DNA of 64,000 nt, from the NCBI GenBank assembly GCA_016647705.1, contig CM028333.1:27564743-27628742 (forward strand), read 5' to 3'. The translations under genes and the position numbers were made by a program. The notes beneath the pieces are model-generated. The model had not been told where the DNA came from, ran no database searches, and was given only the letters and a program-made list of their open reading frames with translations. Source of the stretch: Eucommia ulmoides. Lineage: Eukaryota > Streptophyta > Magnoliopsida > Garryales > Eucommiaceae. Below, piece by piece: positions 1 through 11,841 of the stretch (position 1 is its first letter; each line of letters starts with the position of its first letter).

Positions 1-974
1 CAACTTATGCATACGTTCTTCCTTTTATTCAATTTGGTTTCCCTTTCCTCTCCATCAATTAATTAACCCCACACCAATGTCCATTCAAATGCCTCCCTTG
101 AATTTGAGGAGTCATGGCTATTATTATTTCCTCAAACTCGCTCACGCTTGATAATATATATATATATGTGTGTGTGTGTACAAAATGCAAAGTAATTGTT
201 ATGTCAGCCATCTCCTTTGCTCGATCAAATGATTTGCATGTAATCTAGGGAAAAAATACAAGCAATGTTCTTCCAAAGGTTTTGATGCATTGTCTACCGC
301 CCAAGACATTCAAACCGTTTTTAATTCATGTCTCTCCCCATATCATTGGAATGGATTATTTGCTTAAATACAAAACAGATTTCTATGGTCGCTCCGGAGT
401 CTCTTAACCCTTTCAAGCATTACATTTCTCGGCCTTAGGTCACCTTCAGAACTGGAAGGTACGTTTGCTTCCGCCACCCCTTTTTTAAAAATCTTTTTCT
501 CCAGCTAAACTTGAAATTCTTGCCATTTCTGCAGAAGGGCATAATCAAAAGAAGCTATAAATATCATGTGAAACTGCTGGCTACCATCAACAAGATTTAG
601 TGCTTAATTATTGTTTTATTGTTCCGACAGCATCATTAAACGACACTCATTTTTTTAAAATATTAGAACATGATTGTGTATTTCCATATGGTGTTATTGA
701 GTTTGCTTTGGTCTTTCCTATTCAAGTGTTTATGTTCATAAAGATTTTACACCTTTAAAAAATGATTTTCTTTGACCTTAGATTAACCTGATTGTATGTC
801 TGTATTTTGGTGAACAATTGGAAAAAATCGACAAAAAAACGATAATTTAAATTCTTCGTCTTGTTGTCTTATCAATTGCGTAGTTACATTAATGGTCAAT
901 GATAGTTGCTTAAATTGTTACAACGATTATTAAATAATAATTTATAAATTACATTAATGTTTAAAAAAACACAA
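1..974. other. Unannotated AT-rich DNA, possibly Helitron interior
   Basis: No gene is recognised. Around 390-597 there is a coding-looking stretch: a short open segment up to about 460, a GT at 461-462, a pyrimidine-rich tract ending in TTTCTGCAG at about 533, then an open segment to a TAG at 595-597. It resembles two exons and an intron. I cannot assign a family, and stops precede it. If the Helitron end at 1003 is real, this could be a captured gene fragment. Confidence 0.3.
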
Positions 975-1003
975 GCCCGCGCTATTCGCGGGCACAAACC
1001 TAA
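975..1003 (+). mobile_element. Helitron 3' terminus (hairpin plus CTAA)
   Basis: A perfect 7-bp stem GCCCGCG / CGCGGGC with loop CTATT lies at 975-993. Seven bases later comes CTAA at 1000-1003, followed by T. Plant Helitrons end in a GC-rich hairpin about 10 bp before CTRR and insert between A and T, so all three marks are present. I could not place the 5' TC end, so the body of the element is undefined. Another GC-rich stem followed by CT-purine-purine by chance is the alternative. Confidence 0.6.
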
Positions 1004-1641
1004 TAAAAAAACAAAATTGGAAGACTACACTTAGAATGAATAAGAGCTTACAAAACCATTATTCTCGATTCTCCTTAATTTTTTTTTTTAATATTTTATT
1101 TTATTTGAATGAATTTTAAATATTATTTATCATTAATATAATGATTTTTATGAATTTAATTATTATCATAGTGGGTTTAATGCATTTTGATTTTTTTATA
1201 TGTTTAAAATAGTGAGATTTTCCATTTAAATAAAAGATATTTTTTTATAATTAATAATAAAAAACTTTAATGGCTCACTCACTAGAATTTTTATTTAAAA
1301 ATAAATAATTTTTTTATAATCTTTGTTTCTCATATAAGTGTTGATATAAATAATTAAAGAATAATTTATTTTTATATGCAACCAATTTTATATATAAATC
1401 GAGCTTAAAAATGAAAAAATAAGAGTTAAAAATAACAACTAGAAAATCAACAAAAAAATTATTTTCTTATCTAAGTGAAACTATTACTAAATAAAATTTT
1501 ATATTAAATCTTCACCAAACAACGAAAAAAAATATAACTAAATGAAATATTGTATACATAAACGATAATAATGCCAAAAATCTACAAGTCCACTGTTTTC
1601 TAATATGAGTGAAATTATTACTAAATAAAGTCTTATACAAA
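1004..1641. other. AT-rich intergenic DNA
   Basis: Very AT-rich, with no open frame and no recognisable element. The stretch from 1528 on (AAAAAATATAACTAAATGAA) reappears with small changes at 3295, on the other side of the inverted-repeat element that follows. Confidence 0.5.
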
Positions 1642-3292
1642 TGTGGTTAGGTCATTTTGCACTTTACCCCCTATGGTATCAACGTCACCACTTATCCTCC
1701 TGTGGTTATGGACTAAAATGCAACGATTAAGTTTTCCATTAAATCTAGCAGTCAACGGGCAAAAGTCAACAAAAATCTGTTAAATTTTGTTAAATGACAT
1801 TTATACTCTTAAAACATTTTATTGATGACTATTTTTATATATTCAAAAAATTAAGGGGCTATTGTGTATTTTTTTTTCAACTTCTTCCCATGAGCTCTCT
1901 CTCTCTCTCTAGTGAACTCCATTTTCGGTGAACTCCCTCTCTCTCTCTGGCGAGTATTCTTTGGCTTCTCCGACGGCCACTACCACACCATGCCCACCAT
2001 ACTACAAACCCAGATCAACAATGAAACCACCAATCCACTTCTTGTCACGGCTGAACTTTATAGTTGATCTTGAAAAAACAACTACACAAGATATCGATTT
2101 AACCACCCATAGAAAAGAGATTCAACCATTGAATTAGAAGCACTGTTTATCAATCCTTCTGATGGAAACTCCATGAAATTCCATAAAATTTTACCCTATT
2201 GTTACAATCAGTTATTCGAACAGTGTGTAAATAGAATTCTCGAGATCATGAATCGAATTCCTAAAGTTGCTTTCGTCTTCGTCTCTAATTTGTGGTTCTT
2301 TCTTTAATCATCTGTAATCCGATCTAATTTTGTTTTTTCATGCACACAATCAATCTCCACAATCCAAATTTGTCTCTCTCTTTCTCTCTCATGAACAAGG
2401 GAGGGGCATCTCCTACCCCATCCCCATTCGGCGACCCACCCCAACCCCATCTCCTGCTTTTCTTTGAGTTCTTTGATTAATTTTGTTTTCTTTTACTTCT
2501 TTTGCTATAATGTTTAGCAATGAACAAAAGAATGGATTCGTCGAGCAAAGCCTAAGTTTAGAGATATCTTACTGCCCATGGATGCTCTTCTTTACCAATA
2601 ATCCACCCATCATCCCAAAATAAAAGAAAAGTATCCTTATTTTACTCCAGTATAAGCAAACAAAATATTATCAATCCATTTATCTCCCTAGACTCTATCT
2701 CTAGACGCACCCAAACAGATGAGGTGGCGTCGGTGAGAAGAATAGGAAGACAGAAATAGCGTTGTTGCCCACTCTTTCATCTCAACCAATTTCTAATCTT
2801 TTGAGTCCGAATTGATGAAATATCGAAACGAACAAAGAAGAAAACGAAGATAAAACCCAGATCTGGGTTTTCATCAATGGCTTTACTTGGGTTTTCATCT
2901 GGGTCTTCATCACCTCGTCGATTGTTTGAAAGGCCATTAAAGTGAAAGCAATCGATATTTAAAATGGAGATTTTAGAGAGAGAGAGAGAGAGAGAGAATG
3001 TTTTACATTAGAAATGGAGAACACTTGATCGGAGATGGGTTGTGAAGATGATGTAGAAGGAAAAATATTTCCACCCCTTAAGTTTAACAAAATATTCAAA
3101 TAGATCCCATTAAATTAATAAGAATGAAATTACAAAATTACCCTTAATTTCAAAGTAAAATGACACAATTACCCTTAATTTTAATCGTTGCATTTTAGTC
3201 CATAACCACAGGGTGGTAAGTGGTGATGTCGATACCATAGAGGGTAAAGTGCAAAACGACTTAAGCACAAGGGGGTAAAGTAAAATTAACCC
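1642..3292. mobile_element. Mutator-like non-autonomous element with long TIRs
   Basis: The left arm (1642 onward) and the right arm (back from 3292) are inverted repeats for at least 85 bp. They share blocks such as TTTTGCACTTTACCC and TGGTTATGGACTAAAATGCA. Similarity continues inward, with a CT-rich tract at 1893-1947 mirrored by a GA tract at 2974-2998. The right end closes with TTAACCC, the outermost motif typical of a common plant MULE group. The left copy lacks about 38 bp of that outer sequence, so it is truncated and no target duplication can be read. No transposase frame is present; short open frames inside are not convincing genes. Confidence 0.6.
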
Positions 3293-3294
3293 TA

Positions 3295-3559
3295 AAAAAT
3301 ACAACTAAATGAAATAGTGTATATATAAATGATAAATAAATTCTATAAATAAAAAATATTTAATTCTAAGAATAATTTTAAATTTCAAAAATTCAGCAAC
3401 AAATACTCTTTAAATACTAAAAAAATGTAAAAAAAATATTATTTGAATCCAAAAGTAGTAAAAGAACATAAATGAAAATGTATTACGTAAATCAATGTTA
3501 TTTAATTCTGAAAATATTTTTAAAATTCAACAATTCTAAACCAAATACTCTTTAAATAC

Positions 3560-3610
<51 letters not shown>

Positions 3611-3700
3611 CATTAATCATTTGATTCCAAAAGTAATGAAACAAATTAGAACTGAAAATGTATTACATAAACAAAGTTTAAAAACGAAAACCAAAGTTGA
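3295..3700. repeat. Degenerate AT-rich tandem repeat with (AT)n
   Basis: Blocks such as CCAAATACTCTTTAAATACT and TGAAAATGTATTAC recur with a spacing of roughly 150-190 bp (around 3400 and 3550; 3472 and 3653). A pure AT dinucleotide run occupies about 3563-3609. No coding potential. Confidence 0.5.
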
Positions 3701-3995
3701 CCAAGATATTAATTTTTTAGAGGATTATAAGAGCAAAAATTTTATTATATAATTTTAATTAATTTTTAATAGTATCATAAAAAAGAAAAAAATAAGTAAT
3801 TTTATATTTAACATCAAAGGGAGTGTTAGAAATATTTTTCAAATGCTATGGAATATCGTTGTAAGTTTTTTAAATGACGACAATTCACTAAAATTTACAG
3901 ATTATTTTCATTATAATTAACTAAATGTAACCATATCTCTTCATCTTCTTTTCTATCTCCAATCATTTAATAAAATTCTCTCTCCATTTATTAAT

Positions 3996-4027
<32 letters not shown>

Positions 4028-4224
4028 TTCGATTTATATACTTCTTTTAACATTTGTTAATCAAATAATAGAGACTATTAAACAATATAAAAATGACCTA
4101 TTAGATTATTTTAAAACTATTATTTAAAAAAAAAAAAGTTCAAAATGTGTAAAACCGCTCTAGGAACTTATTTACTTATTATTCACTATTTTTTATGAAA
4201 ATAAATATTAGTGGTGAAGACTAA

Positions 4225-4876
4225 CAACATTTTTGGTTGGACAGAATCGGGGGCGGAATGAAATTGCATTTCGCCCTCGATTCCTATTTTGTTGTTTGGT
4301 TCTCCAATGTAATCACTTTTGTAATTCCATTGGGATGAAAATCAAGGGAATGAGATTCTATTTGAAATGAGCTGGAATCAAGTTTAGCCCAATGAAATCA
4401 AAACTAAAATTACAAAAAGCCTATCATTGATCCAGTCCAATTTAGAAATTAGAGAACGTAAACAGAATATTAAAGAACAAAAAATTGAGAATAACAAATT
4501 AGATAACAGAAAATTGAGAATAAAAACTGAAAATTAGAGAACAAAAAATTGAGAACAAAAAATTAAGAATAGAAACTGAAAATTGAGAATAGAAACAAAA
4601 ATTAGAGAACAGAAAACTGAAAATTGAATGAAATAGTGAAATATAATAAAATGAGAGAATAAATGGAATAGTGAAATATAATAAAAATTTTATTATAAGG
4701 GTATAATGGAAATTTTATTATATTTCACTATTTCATTCATTTTTTCATTTCATACCAACCAAATAAGTGAATAAAATAATGATGTCATTGACAATTCCAT
4801 TCCATTTTTTCTCTCATTTCATTATTTCTTTCATTTCATTATATATTCATTCTATTCCACTCAACCAAATAAACCG
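4225..4876. mobile_element. Harbinger-like MITE, TAA target duplication
   Basis: The ends are imperfect inverted repeats. TTTTGGTTGGACAGAAT at the left pairs with the complement of ATTCCACTCAACCAAAT at the right. TAA lies directly outside both ends (4222-4224 and 4877-4879), the target duplication of PIF/Harbinger elements. The 652-bp interior is non-coding and holds short tandem blocks such as AGAGAACAAAAAATTGAGAA, plus an internal inverted pair. No transposase. Confidence 0.55.
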
Positions 4877-5837
4877 TAATAGTTTTGGAAGTTGACACAA
4901 ATAATTTTTAGATCACAATTTTATTTTTATTTCCTAGTATTAAAATTTATTTTTGTTACATTTTCATAAAATATGTTAAATATAAAATTAAAAGATCAAT
5001 TATGTGATAGGTGTAATATTCAAATAAAAAAAATATATTGATTATTTTCATAGACCTGCATATAATGTGAGTTAAAAACAAGTATTATATTAAGTTGTAA
5101 TTATACCAGTGACAACAAAAAATTAATTTCTTATATGATTAGAATTTCTCATGGTTTAAATTTTTTTATAGAAAAACATGTTATATATAAATTTATGAAA
5201 GATTATGAATAATTAAATTTTAATATTAATTAAATAGTTGATTAAAACTCAAATTTTTAATTCTAATTTCTTATGATCAATTATTACTTGTAATTTCTTA
5301 AAAAATAGTTATGTTACGAATTAAAGTTATTATAGATCATTAACACCCTTTTTACAATAAATTATATTTGAAAGTATATTATTTGATTTGATTACGAATT
5401 GAAATTTAAATAACTAAGCGGACTCGTCCGATGCCCAAAAAATTATTATATCTCAACATAACATTGTTGGAATGTGAGATAACACCAATTGCAATTTGGA
5501 GTCATAATTGAAGCAAAGTGGAAGAATAAATCTTTTAAATATTATTCAAATATATTATGCTCTCCAATAAATTTGAGGTCTTCAAAGTATAATTGTACAA
5601 CAGTTAAAACAGTTAGCAGCAGAATACCACAAAGTCAAAATTCTCTGTATAATGCCAGTTGCCAATGTTTTTTACTTGGATGAGCTAAAATTGCGGTGCG
5701 GTCTCAAATGATTTTGATGGACCATAAACCCAAAGAAGCTAAGACCATATAATATCTTTTAGTCTCTTATTTATAATTACTGTTGCTAAATCACCCAAAT
5801 TATCGTACTAAAACTACATGCATACCCCTACACATTA

Positions 5838-6231
5838 GAGAAAATTGCACTTTTGACTCTTAAAGTTTAGAATAGGTGTTCAAGTGATCCATATGACTTG
5901 CAAAGTAACACACTTGTACCACAAAGTTTCACTTTGTTTTAATTTGGTTCAACGAAAAAAGGAGCGAACAATTTTAACAAAAGTGGTCAAATGAAAAACG
6001 GAGCTAATATTTCACGATTATTTGATTATTTTTGTAGACTTTGTAAGCCCCAAATGATAACACCATAGACTTTGGATGAAACTTTTCAGTTCAAATATGC
6101 TAACTTCATTTTTTATTAGACCAAATTGAAACAAAAGTGAAATCATGTGGTACAAATGTGTTACCTTGCAAATGGTAGGGATCACTTTGAACATACATTC
6201 AAAATGTAAGGGCCAAAAGTGGAATTTTAAC
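5838..6231. mobile_element. Foldback/MULE-type MITE with ~120-bp TIRs
   Basis: The left arm 5838-5960 and the complement of the right arm 6105-6231 align over about 120 bp. Shared blocks include CACTTTTG, GTTCAA, TGATCC, TTGCAA, GTAACACA and TTGTACCACA. The outside 9-mers TACACATTA and TACTCCTTG agree at six positions, compatible with an old 9-bp duplication. Almost the whole element is stem. It ends about 140 bp before the CAP pseudogene start and so lies in its former promoter. Confidence 0.55.
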
Positions 6232-6370
6232 TACTCCTTGAAATAAGCTAATGAAATGGTAGTATGGTGAATTTGAGGCATAATAAGGACAGTTTAGAAC
6301 TAAAACCAAACAATAAATACCCAAATCTCAAATCATAGCAAAGATCAAGAAATAGGCCAATGAACTACCA

Positions 6371-6959
6371 ATGCTGAAACCCATATATTTTGGGGTTCTG
6401 CTCACCTTGGCATTTCTTCAAACACATGTCGTCCCGGCGTTAGCACACGGCCACCTAAACCATGGGCCCCGTCCCCGCACCGGAGGGAGGCGGGGTTGAG
6501 CTCGAGGCCGATTCTTTGACCCTCCGAACCCCTTCAGGCCGAGGTTCGTCTCCGACAACTTACAAATGTTGACCGCGCACAACGTGTTCAGGGCCGCAAT
6601 GCTACTGCCACCACTGAGTTGGGACACCCGCGCGGCGAATCATGCCAGGAATGGGCGATTCAACGGGTCGGCGATTGCGCGTACCTCCGCCATTCCCGTG
6701 GAAGGTACGGCGAGAACACGTTTTGGCAGCAATACGACGAGCACACGCCCCTCGACGCGGTGAGCAGCTGGTTCGACGACAGAAGAGGTTGTGCGATCCT
6801 GGAAGGAAATCCTGCCATTGTTCGCCGGAGATTTGGGATTGCACTTGCAATCACTACCTGCAACTTGCTTCGAGGACGGCCAGAGCGGTGGGCTGCTCCA
6901 CCGTCACCTGCAACAACGGGAAGGGGATTCTTACCGTCTGTTCTTATGACCCGCGTTAA
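6371..6959 (+). pseudogene. CAP / PR-1-like secreted protein, pseudogene
   Basis: This is a relic of a CAP-superfamily (pathogenesis-related 1 type) gene, whose products are small secreted cysteine-rich proteins. The ATG at 6371 starts a clear signal peptide of about 25 residues ending in VVPALA, which supports this start. A TGA at 6497-6499 breaks the frame. The same frame then resumes with the CAP N-terminal motif around AHNVFRAA and LSWDTRAANHA. A frameshift near 6648 moves to the next frame (EWAIQRVGDCAY, YGENTFW, then DAVSSWF). A second shift near 6785 leads to CNHYLQLA, VGCSTVTCNNGKG and CSYDPR, then TAA. The family's His and Glu landmark residues are still visible, in AHN, GEN and NHY. 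With one nonsense and two frameshift changes it cannot encode a full protein. The protein also stops right after CSYDP, where PR-1 proteins continue. Confidence 0.85.
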
Positions 6960-7470
6960 ACTCGTCCTCCTAATTTGGGATTATTTGAAATTTTTAAATA
7001 ATTATTTCGAAATTTTGAGCCAAATTTTAAAAAACTAAAATACAATTATAAATTTTTTTATAAAATAGTTTTTACAATGTTCATTCTTTACTTTAGTACT
7101 ATATTTTAATTATTTTATGTATTAATTTTTTATTTCTCAATAAATTTTTACTAAATAATTTTATAATTTATATATAATAACAAGGGCGGATGTTAGTGAG
7201 TTCCCTATGGTAGAGGTGGCCCTGACTGACTGCTTTAATTTTTTGTTAGTATACTGTTTATTCTAAATAAACACACATGCATAGCATATAAATGTATTTT
7301 GCTCCCACTTAAATAATTTTTTTTTTCGCCTCAAGATAGTTATAACATGTAATACGGTTGTATAATGTATTTTTACATTAAAAAATTGTAATTGATTTCC
7401 TGTATAAAAAATATGAAAATCTATTTTCATTTCATTCTCCGCATATGAAATTTGTATTATAGTTGATGAT
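6960..7470. other. AT-rich DNA, no gene seen
   Basis: Downstream of the CAP pseudogene. AT-rich, with no open frame of note and no recognisable termini. Confidence 0.5.
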
Positions 7471-8065
7471 GGTAAATTTGGTCATGGGCCACTTAAGCGG
7501 GCTTTTATAGAACCAAACCTAAAATAGGGCCTTAGTGGGAGTGCATTGGAAAAACCCAGACAACCTTAAATGGGTCTGGGGCCTCGACAACTCGAAAATA
7601 CCAAAAATCTCCACAATTGGTGGGCCGAAGCCTTTTAAGCGGGCAATATACCCAGATTGAACTCATGGCGCCTAGCACCTGAATCGACAAAAGGATCAGG
7701 TCCTTGAACAAGTCGAGTAGAATGTTCATTAGAGGAATCACATTGATTTTGTTAGGGAATCTGAACACGTCATGGGTGTGCTCTCAAAATAGATTTATGA
7801 TGACATATGCGCTCTCTCTCTTATTTTTCGCCAAAGGAGGAACTATTAATACCTGAGGTTGGTGTGAGGTAAGGGGCCTCAATTTCAGTATACATTCAGC
7901 ATTACATTATATTCTTAGTAAATACTTACTCTTACAAAAGGATGTTTTTTCTTTGGATACAATCTCTCGATGTTAGAATTTGTGCAGACATAACTGAAGT
8001 AAGGAGTGAAGGATTGTGAAGACCTTCTACAAATTTATTGTGTTACAGTTTTTGGTAACATCAGT
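7471..8065 (+). repeat. Decayed 5' LTR region of a Tat-type gypsy element (A)
   Basis: The sequence just before a Tat-type primer site resembles the matching part of the clearer LTR at 22559-23338. TACTTACTCTTA occurs in both, followed by a GAGTGAAGGA-like block and then the primer site. The left edge is not resolved; 7471 is a guess based on where composition changes. Confidence 0.45.
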
Positions 8066-8084
8066 CGGTGCCGTCTGTAGGAAC
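8066..8084 (+). promoter_or_regulatory. Primer binding site remnant, Tat-type gypsy (A)
   Basis: CGGTGCCGTCTGTAGGAAC is a close variant of TGGCGCCGTCTGTAGGAAC at 23348. It is the conserved minus-strand primer site and leader motif of plant Tat-lineage Ty3/gypsy elements. It marks the start of the internal region of this element. Confidence 0.6.
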
Positions 8085-8241
8085 AATAATCAAAGTCATG
8101 TTTCCTCTCCATAATGCTCGTTGAGATTCTTCATTCATGCTCACTCATTCTAAGAGCGTCACGCTTAGAGAAAATTCGTCGCCTTCCTAGGAATCCCAAT
8201 CCGAACGATTACCTCCACAGGAATCCCCGATAGATCTCTCG

Positions 8242-9080
8242 ATGGTTTGTCTCGCACCCATACTCAGAGAAGCCTATCAAGAACATATTGAGAATCAAGT
8301 TGTAGAACTCAATCACCAACAAATTCAACTAGTAAATGTCCTTCAAGCACCACTGCGACCGCAATTATGGGGGATCATGCCTCTTGCTAGGGTGGCTTTT
8401 AGATGGGGGTACCGTCTCGCTTTATCGAACATGCATTCGGAAGAGTTGAGCGCGTGCATAACCCTCATGATCAGCCTCTTGGAAGCTACATCCACCTGGG
8501 GGGCTAATTTACGCCGGAGATGATCTCTATCCCCGCCTCTAGACGTCTCTTATGCCGAGTCTCTCCTGCATCAAGTATGGGAGAAGTCCCTCTTAAGTAC
8601 CAATATTCGGTCATGGTGCGTCGCCTTGAGGAGATGAAGGCATGGCTCCAGGTCCTGGCAGAAAATATAGGTTGGGAAGTGCCTCTCTCCACCCATCCTT
8701 CCTTCACGAGGAAGATTCTGAACAAGTTGGTCCCTCCTGGTTCTCTTATCCCACCAATCTGATACTATTGTACGGTGGGTTGACATACTCGATCGACCAC
8801 GTTTTTACATTTAAAATGATCCTAAATCTCCAGGGATCCTCGAATGTGTTGCAATGCAAGTATTTCCCCGTTACCTTGATTGCTTGTTCCAGGGAATGGT
8901 ACCACACTCTTATCCCGGGGACCATCACTTGTTTTGTTGATTTCGAGAAGGCTTTTCTGGATTTCCCGGGGACCATCAATGCAAGTATTTTCCCGTCACC
9001 TTGATGATGCCCTATTCTGTGGATCGCACTTCAGTAAAGTTGATTCCATGCTAGAGGACAGGGCGGGGCAATAGGACCCC
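8242..9080 (+). pseudogene. Tat-type gypsy gag remnant (A)
   Basis: The frame from 8242 and later out-of-frame pieces carry the Tat gag landmarks: a PSFTRKILNKLVPP segment (8693-8740) and the YGGLTYSIDHVFTFKM segment (8769-8817), then a KYFPVTL motif. The order matches the gag of the element at 23.5-25 kb. Several frame changes are needed, so it is dead. A block containing TGCAAGTATTT..CCCGT.ACCTTGAT occurs twice (about 8850 and 8979), an internal duplication. The gag is cut off at about 9087 by a copia LTR, and no pol remains. Confidence 0.6.
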
Positions 9081-9087
9081 TCAAGCG

Positions 9088-10448
9088 TGAAAGAGAGAAT
9101 AAAGATATGCACAAAAACACTTTAAACTAGATTTTAGAAATCATTTTAAAGTTATTTAGTGATTATAGCAAAAACAATTTTTATCACAAATATGTCAAGC
9201 TCAGAAATTGAAATATGCATAAAATTTAATGCACAATAATTTCGAGCACACAATATAAATTAGAAGGATCTCATCGAGATTTTTCCAAGAAATATTTTGA
9301 CAAGATCAAGAGCATAGAAAACTTGGTTTTTCAAAGAAAACCTTTTTCAGGATCAAGAATTTCTCAAAATATTGCCCCAAAAATACTTTTTTTTTTTAAA
9401 AATAAAATTTCTCACTTTAATATCTTATATCTCTTTATAATTCTTGATGATTATTTTATGAAAAATGCAGGCTTATTTATAAGGTTTTCAAAGATAACCT
9501 ATAAAGGTTAGTTTTCATAAAATATAGCCAAAAAAAAAAAAAAACACTTATAGACCCCTTAAATAAATCTGGCTTATAACATGTAGTTTGACAAATCCAT
9601 TTTTAAAAATATTCAATTTAGTCTAAAAAATAATTTGATGTAATCTCCAAAAAGTATGAAAAAAAGTTTTACCGAAAATCAGAAAATATAAGGACTAAAT
9701 AATAAGATTTTCAAAATACATTTAATATATTTGAAAAACTATTTTTAGCCAACAAAATATAATTTTATAAAGTTCAAATGCTGAAAATATGGTTGGAAGA
9801 TCTTGGAATAACGTTTAAGTCAAAATAAAAAATCAAACTACATAGGTCAACTGTTTAAGCCACCAGTTGACCGATTAGGCTTAACATTAAAAAAAAAAAA
9901 TAGTCGTTTGAAAGATGTTTCAGTCGACCGAATTTCTTGGTCAGTTGACCGATTGACTCTCTGTATCTTTCTTTCGGTTTGTCAATCGACTGAATTGGCT
10001 CGAAAATCCATTTTTTTGGAACCTGTACTTGGCAGTCAACCGGCATACCCTTCAGTCGACCGAAACATGTCTTTTTTAATATTTTTACACGTTTTCAAAT
10101 CAATGGTTGATCATTTACTTAGAAAATTCTTTTTAAATTATACTTTGTCACTTTTGACCATGATCATAAATACATATGAATACATTAAATACTGTAAGTG
10201 CAGCATGTGATCCTAGTCGGGTTGTATTAAGGGTTTAAAAAGAAGTTTAGCTGTTTTTACCTATGAATACAAAAATATTCTTTTTGAAAAATCTTTAATA
10301 GCTTCCATTGCAACCAACTTGAACTTCAAATAAACTTTTTCATTTCTTCTCATTAATATTGGAATTCAGTTTTGTAAACAATACTCAATAAAATCATTAG
10401 CCCCATAAATATTTCATAAAAATATCAAATAATGTCTTAGGGTCAACA
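9088..10448 (-). repeat. Copia (SIRE-like) LTR, antisense, probably solo
   Basis: The right end GGTCAACA (10441-10448) and the sequence inward match the LTR at 35208-37339, including the GTGATCCTAGTCGGGTTGTA region against GTAATCCTAATTGGGATATT. Both carry an array of AGTCGACCG-like motifs (here about 9846-10066). TG at 9088 is a plausible other end. No gag-pol is attached, so it is likely a solo LTR. The 5-mers outside (AAGCG and ACGAA) do not match, so one boundary may be lost. Confidence 0.55.
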
Positions 10449-10737
10449 ACGAATATTAAAAAATTTATGCTCAAAACAATAGCAGTATTTTCCAGATCTA
10501 TACATCTAAAAAATGTGTACTTTTTTTTTTTTTTTTTTTTTTCCAATTATAAAAAGGATTAAAAACTAGAATACAAAAAAAATCAGTAAAAATTTTCCGG
10601 CAGCAAAAAAGAGCAAAAATTAGTAAAAATTTACCGGTAATAAAAAATAGTAAAATCAACCTAAAACAATAAAAAATTTACAAGCTATGTAATTTTTTAT
10701 TTACAGTAAAAAAAATTCCTATACCAGGGTCCCTCCC

Positions 10738-10750
10738 TGGTAGCAAAGCC
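10738..10750 (+). promoter_or_regulatory. tRNA-Met primer binding site, viral copy 1
   Basis: TGGTAGCAAAGCC differs at two positions from the TGGTATCAGAGC primer site that caulimovirids use with initiator tRNA-Met. It sits in a block (GGGTCCCTCCCTGGTA, then GCCCTCAAAGATCTC) shared with copy 2 at 18756. The site marks the conventional start of the viral map. Confidence 0.7.
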
Positions 10751-11009
10751 CTCAAAGATCTCCATATAGTTTATGAAATTTTTTGAATATTTAGATTTAG
10801 AACTTAAAGCTTATAATAAAATATATAATTTAGAATTCAATTACAAATTGCTCTGAAATTTTGAAGGATAATATAAACACAGTTGTTGTACAGATAATAA
10901 ACAATTAAACAACTTAATAGATTTAATAATACATTTAGGAAATAATTTAGATTCCCAAATAAACAGAGAAGATAGAATTTATTATTCTATTTTAACAGCT
11001 ATTGAAAAT

Positions 11010-11324
11010 ATGAATATAATAATAAAAGAATTAAGAGAAAAATTAGAATATATTAAGAATCAAAATTCTAGTAACACAGAACAACTAGTTAGAAAAGAAA
11101 AGAAATTAGGATTTGAACATTTACCTAGCAAAAGTGACATAAAAGATTTAATAAAACAGATAGATTATACAAAGCAGAAAGAAATCGAATTAGAAACTAA
11201 AAGGATATTAGAGGCAAATCTTACACATATTTTACAATTTAACAAACAACTAAACAAACTAGATACTTTACAGTTAAAATTAACACAAGGAATTAAGGAA
11301 TTACAAGAACAAATCAACGGATAA
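11010..11324 (+). pseudogene. Viral ORF I (coiled-coil small protein), copy 1
   Basis: This 104-codon Lys/Glu-rich frame has heptad-like spacing, suggesting a coiled coil. It contains FEHLPSKSDIKDL, which reappears almost unchanged in copy 2. Position and character recall the small first ORFs of badna- and tungroviruses, whose roles are poorly known. In copy 2 the same frame starts about 60 codons further upstream, so the 5' part here is lost to stops. A TAA at 11322-11324 ends it. Confidence 0.55.
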
Positions 11325-11412
11325 AAACAGTGCATAACAGAATATTATATAGAAGCCCTAGAAAAATCAAAAGCATATCAAGACGATCCTCAGATATTAA
11401 CAAATTTTTAAT

Positions 11413-11772
11413 TCTGTAACGAATCTGACAGAATATTAGCAAAGCAAAATAACGTTCTCATTTTATTAAATATAATTTTTTTTAAAACAACTTGAAATAA
11501 TCAACAAAAAATTACTAAGTAAAATAGTTGATACCACAGATATTGAAGAGTTATTAAAGATTTAAAACTAGAGAAAGAAAAATATAGTGAAAAAACAAAA
11601 CCAAAAAAATTTGTTATCTCTACGGAACAATAAAATGAGCAACAAAGAAATAATACTACATTATCAGTTAAAAAGTTTTAGTAGCAAGCTATTTAGGAAA
11701 AATAAAGCAGTAGATATCCAAATAGAAACATTAATAGATATAGAAAAAGATTATGAAAAATTTAAGAAATGA
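11413..11772 (+). pseudogene. Viral ORF II remnant, copy 1
   Basis: A broken frame between ORF I and the movement protein. Its last 61 codons (from 11587) are open and Lys-rich, with no recognised domain. The matching stretch in copy 2 (about 19440-19800) is likewise interrupted. Position between the coiled-coil ORF and the movement protein is the only hint of identity. Confidence 0.4.
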
Positions 11773-11841
11773 GGATTAAAAAAGATAAAAGAAACATACC
11801 TATATAATAAAGGAAATGAAATAAAAAATAAAATAAAATAT

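Noticed and set aside
975-993. Perfect GC hairpin as a rho-independent terminator
   Set aside because: The window is plant nuclear DNA, and the CTAA that follows fits a Helitron end better.
1928-2137. 69-codon frame starting near a CT repeat
   Set aside because: Lies inside a non-autonomous inverted-repeat element, with no similarity or splice context.
3563-3609. AT run as a replication origin or matrix attachment site
   Set aside because: Pure dinucleotide microsatellites are common here (also 47168, 47691, 50349); nothing else supports a function.
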